From Gloeopeniophorella convolvens (Eukaryota; Basidiomycota; Agaricomycetes; Russulales): 64,000 bases of DNA. Location of the stretch: assembly GCA_022496205.1 (NCBI GenBank), contig WTXD01000059.1:1-64000 (forward strand), read 5' to 3'. Shown here in pieces: positions 56,252 to 64,000 of the stretch. A program made the translations under genes and the position numbers. Under the pieces are notes generated by a model, which was not told where the DNA came from, did not search any database, and was given only the letters and a program-made list of their open reading frames with translations. Within the stretch, counting starts at the first letter, position 1. The number at the start of each line of letters is the position of its first letter.

Positions 56252-58204
56252 TCAAAACTTCCAACCACCAGCAAGTCCCATCACGTTGTCAGGATCGACA
56301 GAATTCTTGATCGAATGCAACCTCGGGAGGCCGGCACCGTACAGGATTTCCAGCGGCGTATCAAACAGCGCATAGTTCACGTACGGTGCCGCACGCGAAA
56401 CATTTTGTCCGTCGGCAACAGCGGCAGCTTGTACCGTATCGGTAAACTCGCGCAGGGATTTGGCCATGAATTTATCGAGGGAAGCGTTGGTATATCCTAG
56501 GCTGAGGGTACTGGGCAGTAATGCATGCGAACGGTCCGGCGGGTATGCTGAACCAGATCCATAGGAGAAAACTCCGCTGTCGAAAGGTTCGATAGCGACT
56601 GCAAAGGACAGGGTGTTGTCCAGAGCACTCCACTTGTCGCCCCAGAACTGCCGAGCGTGTCAACGGGTTGGCCATACGGTCATGAGCTCGGAACTTTGCT
56701 TACCTTGGTTTGGTTTGTAATCGCGTCCAGGACAGCAGGGGAGTACTGAGTGAGTGGGATGCCGCTGTAAAACCCTCTGAAACGTAGTGTCAACATAGGT
56801 AGATGTCGAGATCTATAATGAGCAACAGACCTGGTAGAAGGTGGGACATTTGCGAACACTAGACTGCTAAAGAAATCAAGGAAGGACCTCGTCGAAACGG
56901 TAGACTGAGTAGTCGGGATAGACAGAAATTCGTCAAAGACACCCGCAGGAAGGGTAGGTCCATCGTAGAACAGTATAAGGGTGGCCTCAACCTGACCGTG
57001 GCGTCAAATTGTGAACCCAGTATACAAGACTTTAACTTGCCCCTTCGAGACTGTATGCGATCGCACCAGCCACTGCAGCTTTGATATCTTCATGCTGTTG
57101 GTACTTTAAAATGGCAGCGTTGACTGCTGCCAACTGGTCTGGGGCGTAACTGACGACACCACCCTGTTTGGCGATAAGAGTGAGCTGTCAATTCCCGGAC
57201 CTTCTCTAGAACTGACCCATATTTGGCCTTGAGGGTGCAGTGTAAAAGTGAACTTGGTCACGATACCCTGGTAGGATGTAAGCTTCAGTGGGAAGGTGCC
57301 TCAAGCGGGGTGATTCACGAAGTTGTTAAAACCCCCCTTCGAGTGGGTCAGCCGTGGGATCTACTGAAACGGTGATGTGCTTACCTTCAGTGCAAACCAC
57401 AGATCTGTATTCTCGGAAGTAACACTCGTCGTAGTTCCGTTCGGGAACACCAGCTCGAAAGCTTCTATGTTGTCTATTGCCAGGCCGTATTGGCTGCTCA
57501 AGAACGAAAAGCCTGTGAATGGCCAATATCAGGTTCAGCTGGCTCTTCGGAGTACGCTGAATACTCACCACCGCCCAGTGACACACCAGCAACGCCAACG
57601 GTTGGTATACGACCTCCAACCACATTGAACCCCGTAGAGTCCAACACTTTATAGACATCATCCCATACGAGCCCGGATCCGACGTCGACTGTCCCTGCTG
57701 CGGTGTTGACAGATATGTCATTGAAGCGTACCATAGCAATTTCGACCCCGCTCGTCGAGGAGAAACCTGGGTTCGTCGCATGGCCTCCACCCTTCACTGC
57801 AAATGGCGTGCGAGTGAGCCCCAGAATGCCAAGCTTTGGTGAGATGATCAGCGACTGGTCCCTCGTCAGTGCAACGCAACTCACAATAGTGCCGACATCC
57901 TTTACAGAGCCAGGCTCGACTGAGCAAGCCGACGTCGCCGAACTCGAGATATACATGTGGTGGTTGTCGGAGGTATATTAAGGTGAACCTTGGGGTAACG
58001 TATGGCTCAATAAGGCGTCGATTTGAGCGGTAAGTTTCTGCACGTACCGGGAAAGAACACCTGTGACGAGTTGGACACTGCTGCCGCAATAGCATTGCAG
58101 GTGCCTTCGAATGTGGAATAGCTTCGTTTATTCATGCTCTTAGCCTCGCTGGAAGCCAGTGAGAAGAGGGCGAGGGCGCAGGAGAGGAATGTCGCGGAGA
58201 TCAT
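56252..58204 (-). CDS. Secreted FAD-linked oxidoreductase J
   Basis: The start opens MISATFLSCALALFSLASSEA, nearly the same signal peptide as F and G. Exons give FEGTCNAIAAAVS, YTSDNHHMYISSSATSACS, KGGGHATNPGFSST (about 57778), MVRFNDISVNTAAGTVDVGSGLVWDDVYKVL, GGRIPTVGVAGVSLGGG, FSFLSSQYGLAIDN, FPNGTTTSVTSENTDLWFALK, GGFNNF, YAPDQLAAVNAAI, LFYDGPTLPAGVFDEF, GFYSGIPLTQYSP, FWGDKWSALDNTLSF and the end MGLAGGWKF. The intron after AYSLEG begins GCAAGT, as in gene F (GC-AG intron). The frame is open. It is the third member of the F/G subfamily, in opposite orientation. Its 5' flank is cut about 340 bp upstream of the start codon by the repeat element at 58544. Confidence 0.87.
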
Positions 58205-58264
58205 GGCTAGCCTGGACAGGATTCACGGGCGAAGGCTGTTGGAGGCGTGCAGATACTGCCGGTA

Positions 58265-58271
58265 TTTTATA
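58265..58271 (-). promoter_or_regulatory. TATA box of gene J
   Basis: TATAAAA on the minus strand, about 60 nt upstream of the start codon at 58204. Confidence 0.65.
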
Positions 58272-58543
58272 CGCCGTTGGGAGCTCAGTGGGCAGGTGCA
58301 CCGAATAGAGCCTAAGGGTGCTGGTGTGATGAACGCATACTTACGGTCCGGCGCCGGGTTTTCGATTTTCGAGTTCAGATGGTACCTCGGTTGTGGAGGA
58401 CTTGGAAGAGCAACTCCGCCGACCATCAAGTAGATGAGAACGGAGACCCGTGGGTCGCTGAATAGTTCTGGGATAGAACTGAGTCTCCTGAGAGCAAGGG
58501 GGCAGGGGGATTGCGACATTGGTGAACCTGCACGTCTGGACGG

Positions 58544-59075
58544 TGATACCCTAAGCCCGGCGCAAGGGCTGTTCGTAGCACAATGCCGAGGTGAGTACCG
58601 CAAGTGCGTGGGGAAGTACTTAGCTAGAAGACCATTGACCGAGGCGTTGGCCGGAAGTGCCGAGTGCGCCGCAATACGTTGACTGATGCGTACGCTTCGG
58701 CCGCGCAGTAAGCCGGAAGTGCGAGCGGCGCTGCTGCTGCTAGGGCGACGCGTGCAAGATCGAAGTAGGCCGGCCTGTGTGCCGGACGTATCTCCGTAAT
58801 GCCGCCACTAAAGGCCGTTAGTGCGAACGGTCAAATACGCAACATACAACTGAGTCGGCCCGAGCGATGGCCGAGAGCGTGAGCGATCCGGCCTAGTGGC
58901 GGCCGAGTAGTAGTGAAACGATGTACAATGAAAGGCCAACTTAGGCCGGAGGCAGAATGAGAAGTGGACTATCCCAGCGGGGGAGTTTCTTGTTGTGCCC
59001 TAAGGCCGAGAGAGGGTTTTATACAAAGGCGAGCCTCTAACCGCAGGCCGCACACGGAAAGGTATAGTAACTCCG
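58544..59075. repeat. Direct terminal repeat, left copy (at least 532 bp)
   Basis: It begins TGATACCCTAAGCCCGG and is identical base for base to 63469-64000, where the window ends, so the true length may be greater. Starting with TG fits an LTR. It contains one version of the GGCCGTTAGTGCGAACGGTC motif that recurs in the interior. No protein frame is seen. Confidence 0.85.
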
Positions 59076-59458
59076 TTCAACCACTCATCCTGCGTTCCGT
59101 CCTGAACCGATGCTACTGCTAAGTCGAAACAGCCGTCTTGTGCCAGGGCTGCAATGCCGAGGCTTAGGCCGAGGTTTCTGAGCGATCGACCGAGGTATTG
59201 GTACGCTGCGGCACGTCTTGCTGATCGCGCTCCAGCCGGAGGCTTTAGTAAGCTACTCGGACACTGCGCAGAGTCGCGTTCCACGAGTGCTAGGGCTTCA
59301 GAGCTGTACTAAGTCGGAACTGAGGGCCGAGAGGTCGGAACTAAGCGGAACAAGAAGGACTTAGCTAGGCAATACTATCCGGTCGTAGAATCGCAAAATC
59401 GGTCCATAACACGGTCTGTACGCCGCAGTGGCGTATCATCATCCTCCCAACTGAAATC

Positions 59459-59476
59459 CTAACTGTCCTCAGTTAG
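59459..59476. repeat. Perfect hairpin, copy 1
   Basis: CTAACTGTCCTCAGTTAG: a 7-bp stem with a 4-nt loop. It lies inside a longer conserved block beginning CTCCCAACTGAAAT, which recurs at about 60391. An alternative longer stem (CAACTGA with TCAGTTAG) is also possible. Confidence 0.7.
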
Positions 59477-59919
59477 TCGTTCGCAAAGCCATCGATAGGC
59501 CGTAGTTGGTGTGCAAGTGGTTGGTGTCTTTCGGTCGAGTTTCTGAGTTGGCTACTAAGCCAGAGGTGCTTGATGGAAAGGTCTTGAAGTGCGAAGGTCA
59601 ATATTGTAGCTGCAACGTTGCAAGGGCTTTGTCCGAAGCTCGAGTTATAGCGGGGTGAACTCGGTTCTATCGGTGGTTGTAAGAACGACGGAATCGGCCG
59701 GCGTGTTGTCGAGAACGACTGTGAGTGAGACTGAAGTAAAGGCCGCTTTGTTGCCTTCGAAGTACGGCGTTGAGCGCTCTGGGAATCGCTAAGACCGGCA
59801 CGAGTCGTTGGCTGAGTCTGCTCTTCGAAGGCCGAGTGCCTAAGCCGTGTTCTGGTGTCCGCGCGAAGGAAATACAAGTGTAACTTCAAGAAAGGGGTTG
59901 TGCCCCATAATTCGATGAT

Positions 59920-62900
59920 AGTGACTGAACGAAGAACAATTAGTACAAGCGGTAAGTTGTGCTACGCACGCGTGCTTAAGCCGCTTCGATGGTCGGCGGT
60001 CCAAGCGGATCGACCGCGATGCTGCTGAGAAAAGCCGAAACGAAGTAAAGGGGTAGGCCGAGTGACTTGTTGTTCGGCAACGTTGTTCGACCACTAAGTG
60101 CTATAGCTTCATGTGCCATGCCTAATGATGGACTAGATCAAAGAAACTGCTAAAACTGTGGGATCATGCGAGATAGAACAGAGATGACTTAGCGGCTACA
60201 GGAAGCTGAGTATGCATTGATAGACCGAGACTGGAGCCCTATATCAAGGATGTCGCAGCCGCCGACCGGCTCGCACCTCATGATACGGCTTACTCCACTG
60301 ATCTCGACTATGGCCTGCCTGTCAGTTACTCGAAGTCGCAAAAATCACAGCCGAAGCTAAGAGTACTATGCCGGGGCGGCACATTCCTCCTCCCAACTGA
60401 AATTCTAACTGTCCTCAGTTAGTCGTCATTCGGCCAATGCAAGGCCGAGGCTGCTGTCGGTTTAGTGTCTGTCGGCCGGGGGTCTACTAGGCTCGGCCGT
60501 GAGTTCGAAATATCTACTGTCGGCATAATTGAAAATGAAGATTTGATGGTCGCAAGGTTGTACAAAGGTATAGGGCTCAGCCCACAATGATTGGGTCATA
60601 AATACTAGACGAACAACGATTAGCGCGTGCGGTCAAGTGCGAAACGTACGGTCGGTTCTGCCGCCTCGATGGCCGAGAGAACGCGTGGATCGGCCGACTC
60701 GTTCTTGAGTAATGCCAACTCGAAGTGGCTGGTCGGTACTGCATTATTTCTTCGAAGTACGATGTGGCGTGTGTTGTGCCGATGCTAGTGCCGACGGTAG
60801 GCCCTAGCTGCATCTGCTGTGCTACGTGCGCGTTGTTCGGTCGTGTTTTGACGTCCGCGCGCTAGAAATAAAGTCGAATGGGCCCGGCCCAGTAGTCAAG
60901 TCATAACTTCTAAACAAACAACGATTAGTGCGATCGGTCAATTGTAGTACGCATAGTTGGCTCGGTCCTATCAGTGACCGGGGTTACAGGCGAGTCGGCC
61001 AAGTCGTCCCCGAGAAATACTGAAACGAAGTAACTGCCTGAAGTGAAATACTGCGTGGTCTAAGGGACTCTGCCCAAAGAATATCTTCTATAAACTGAAC
61101 AAAACATGGTAAGCGCAAGCGGTAAAATGCGGAGCGTACGTCTGGTTCGGCTGCTTCTTATGCCGAGGCTGTGTGCGACCCGGCCCACGTCTGGCCGGAG
61201 CATATCGCACGACTGGCAAGGCCGACTATTTGCCCTCGGACCACTACTCTGAGTGGCCCGCGCGGTTGCCTAGGTTCCCGTCGAACTTCGGCCGATTCCG
61301 CTGCCAATTCTTGCGCCGATCGGTTGTCATTTGAAGGGCGCGCGAGGTAAACGGTGCTGCTGCTTTCTAGGAGGGGTTCTGCTCCTTGTACGACTTATAG
61401 CGACTGAATGACGAAACATTAGTACATGCGGTCAACTGTGGAGCGTACGACTGCTTCGGCCGCTTCTATGGCCGAAGTTACGTGCGAGCCGGCCTATGAC
61501 TTGGCCGGTGTCGACTCAATAACTTGAAACTGACCAGGCCGCCTTGTGCCTTCGAACCACCGCACGGCGTGGTCCGAGCGAATGCCTAGGCCCCCGTCGG
61601 GCTTCGACCGTCTTTGCTGTCAATTCTTGAGTGGCTCGGTCGTCATTTGAAGGACGCGCATGGTAAATACTGCCGGTTGGGCTCGGCCCAATCCTCGGTG
61701 AATAGCGAGTGTGGTTCGGTCGCTTCGATGGCCGGAAGTACATCGAGATCGGTCTAGTGGTTGCCGAGGTACGCAGGAACTAAGTGATAAAGGGCTCAGC
61801 CGATGATCGTACAATAACTTCTAGATGGACGATAATTAGTACACGCGGTTGAATGTGCCACGTACGGTCGACTCGGTCGCTTCGGTGGTTGAGAGTACAA
61901 CGAGATCGGCTGCGCGGCTGCCGAGGAATATCGAATCGACATGAAGGTTATGGCTGAACGTTTGCTTCTGAAGCGCGACGTAGGATGTGTTGAGCGTGTG
62001 CTAGAGCCGACGCGGTGCTCCAGCCGACTCTGCTGCCGATGTTTCGTGCGGTTCGGTCACCAACTGATGTCCGCGTGAGGGGGACAAACGTGGGGTGGGC
62101 TCTGCCCAATGTTTTTGCAATATCGACTGAACGAAGACGAATTAGCGTAGACGGTTAAGTGCGACACGTACGACGCGTTTGGTCGGATCAATGACCGAGA
62201 AATAGTGCGGATCGGCCGAGCGATGGCCGTGAACGATCTAACATGAACAACGTGAAAGACTTGGTGGCTGTGCTCGAAGTACGATGCGGGTCGGTCCGCG
62301 CATGCGTTGCGTTGATGCGAGCCCAGTGCCGAGCTCGCTGCCCGAATTCTGCGTGATTCGGCTGCGTTCTGCGGTCCGCACGAGGGAACTACCATTGAGG
62401 CTTTCTAGGAGGGGCTCTGCCCTCGGTTTGAGCGATAGCGACTGAACGAACGACGATTAGCGCAAATGGTAAAGTACGTGACGCACGCGTTTCTCGGCCG
62501 CTTCGGTGACCGAGATTACGCCGGAATCGGCTGAGTCGTTGTCGAGAATGAGCAGGAATGAAGTTGAATGGGCTCTGCCCAGTAATTGTACAATAACACC
62601 TGAACGAAGAACGATTAATACAAGCGGTGAATTGCGTAACGTACGCGTCGTTTGGCCGCATCGGTGGCCGAAAGTACAGCTGGATCGGATAAGGTATCGT
62701 CGTAAACGGTTGAAGTTAGTATAAAGCAATGGGCAGTCGTTTGCCCTCGAAGTGTCGACCGAGATGTGCCGGGAACACGCTAAGGCCGGCGATGTACTCT
62801 AGTGGCGTCGTCCTTCGAAAGGCCGAGGCGTTCTGTCACGATTTGTTGCACGTGCGCAAGATCGACCTTGAGCCGGGCTTGGACCGATGATCGTCGAATA

Positions 62901-63030
62901 ACAACTGAACGAAGAACGATAAGTATAAACGGTGAAGTGCGCTGCGTACGCATGATTCGGCCTTTTCCGAAGATCGAGAGTGCACCGGAATCGGTCCGGT
63001 GGTTGCCGCGCTATGTCGAAACGAGCTGAA
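59920..63030. repeat. Diverged tandem repeats of about 300 bp inside the LTR-like element
   Basis: A motif close to GAACGAAGAACGATTAGTAC, followed by .AGCGGT.AA, then ACGTACG and TCGGCCGCTTCGATGGCCGAG, recurs at about 59926, 60606, 60911, 61096, 61400, 61815, 62126, 62440, 62590 and 62903. Most steps are 305-315 bp; others are about 150-185, 415 and 680. Copies differ by many substitutions. Reading frames within are short and not conserved between copies. Confidence 0.7.
60405..60422. repeat. Perfect hairpin, copy 2
   Basis: Same 18-nt stem-loop as at 59459-59476, with the same flanking block CTCCCAACTGAAAT. Confidence 0.7.
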
Positions 63031-63468
63031 GGTGTTATGCTGACTATTGCCTAGAAGTGCCGACCGGTCTTGGAACTGCTGGGAACTGCGCTCTCTTCGG
63101 ATGCTGCTGTCAGCTGTGTACTGTGAGTCGAGGCGGAACGGTGTTTTGGCACTGAGCCGACGGTAGTGTGCTCGCTTGTCCTTGATGCGAGGGTTTGATC
63201 CGTGGCGGGACGGCAACTGATTGATCATGGCTTGCGGCTCCAAGCTCCTGGAAGCGTTAGTGAACTACTCGAAATTAATTACTTACACTCGTATCTGCCT
63301 TGCTCTTGCTTCGGCCGGCCGATGAGCACGTAGCGAACATAATATCCGGGCGGATGCTGGAACTGTCTAGGAACTTTTCTACTATAAGTCAGTGAAACGA
63401 AGAAGGACGATGCCTTGCTAAGGGGTCTTCTGAGCTTTTATGACTCCCCCTCGCGGTGGGCTCCAAAA

Positions 63469-64000
63469 TGATACCCTAAGCCCGGCGCAAGGGCTGTTCG
63501 TAGCACAATGCCGAGGTGAGTACCGCAAGTGCGTGGGGAAGTACTTAGCTAGAAGACCATTGACCGAGGCGTTGGCCGGAAGTGCCGAGTGCGCCGCAAT
63601 ACGTTGACTGATGCGTACGCTTCGGCCGCGCAGTAAGCCGGAAGTGCGAGCGGCGCTGCTGCTGCTAGGGCGACGCGTGCAAGATCGAAGTAGGCCGGCC
63701 TGTGTGCCGGACGTATCTCCGTAATGCCGCCACTAAAGGCCGTTAGTGCGAACGGTCAAATACGCAACATACAACTGAGTCGGCCCGAGCGATGGCCGAG
63801 AGCGTGAGCGATCCGGCCTAGTGGCGGCCGAGTAGTAGTGAAACGATGTACAATGAAAGGCCAACTTAGGCCGGAGGCAGAATGAGAAGTGGACTATCCC
63901 AGCGGGGGAGTTTCTTGTTGTGCCCTAAGGCCGAGAGAGGGTTTTATACAAAGGCGAGCCTCTAACCGCAGGCCGCACACGGAAAGGTATAGTAACTCCG
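63469..64000. repeat. Direct terminal repeat, right copy (cut by the window end)
   Basis: It is identical to 58544-59075 over all 532 bp visible. It is preceded by GGGCTCCAAAA instead of the CTGGACGG found before the left copy, so the repeat starts exactly at TGATACC. Confidence 0.85.

Larger units (their letters stand above)
58544..64000. mobile_element. LTR-like, apparently non-coding element, runs off the window
   Basis: Two identical direct repeats lie 4,925 bp apart and enclose a region without any gag, pol or integrase-like frame. This fits a non-autonomous LTR retrotransposon (LARD/TRIM type) or one unit of a large satellite. No convincing primer-binding site or polypurine tract was found, and the right end and any target-site duplication lie outside the window. 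Full identity of the two repeats points to recent insertion or homogenisation. Confidence 0.5.

Overview
The window looks like nuclear DNA of a basidiomycete fungus, most likely an Agaricomycete (Polyporales-like). The coding genes are cut by many introns of about 40-80 nt with GT..AG ends and frequent CTGAC/CTAAC branch-point motifs. TATA boxes lie roughly 55-80 nt upstream of many start codons. The gene content also fits a wood- or litter-decay basidiomycete: a secreted AA9 lytic polysaccharide monooxygenase, a VelB-type velvet factor, a BAH-PHD protein, a GPI-type thaumatin-like protein, a CVNH lectin and a large family of secreted FAD-linked oxidoreductases.

Layout. 1-1223: no recognisable gene. 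1224-4960 (minus): a 5'-truncated, frame-broken LINE (endonuclease C-terminus, reverse transcriptase, RNase H). About 4960-7930: a MULE-type DNA transposon with FAR1-like, DDE and SWIM domains and at least one frame break. 8.6-18.3 kb: three minus-strand FAD oxidoreductase loci (A, B, C) in tandem; A is decayed, B carries one frameshift and C reads intact. 19.5-31.5 kb: a GC-rich island of single-copy genes: BAH-PHD (+), AA9 LPMO (-), velB (-), an endonuclease/exonuclease/phosphatase protein (+) and a thaumatin-like protein (-). 31.7-58.2 kb: seven more FAD oxidoreductase genes, D, E, F, G, H (all +) and I, J (both -), plus a C-terminal relic at about 44.5 kb and a CVNH lectin gene (+) between H and I. 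58.5-64.0 kb: an apparently non-coding element bounded by identical direct repeats of at least 532 bp, 4,925 bp apart, with diverged repeats of about 300 bp inside; it runs off the window.

The main theme is local amplification of one enzyme family. Ten full-length loci share a plan: signal peptide, FAD-binding PCMH domain with a Gly-Gly-His motif for covalent flavin, substrate domain, and a conserved C-terminus ending MGLAGG-(F/W)-K. All lack the cysteine that gives related enzymes a second covalent flavin bond. A-D form one subfamily and D is the inverted sister of A-C on the other side of the island. F, G and J form a second subfamily, F and G being a tandem duplication with long homologous flanks. 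E, H and I are more divergent. The substrate cannot be read from sequence; secretion is inferred from the N-terminal signals. The AA9, thaumatin-like and FAD proteins would all act outside the cell, whereas VelB and the BAH-PHD protein would be nuclear regulators.

Exon structures were worked out by eye from reading frame, splice sites and family motifs. For velB, AA9, the phosphatase-fold gene, the thaumatin-like gene and CVNH, the exon lengths sum to an exact multiple of three.
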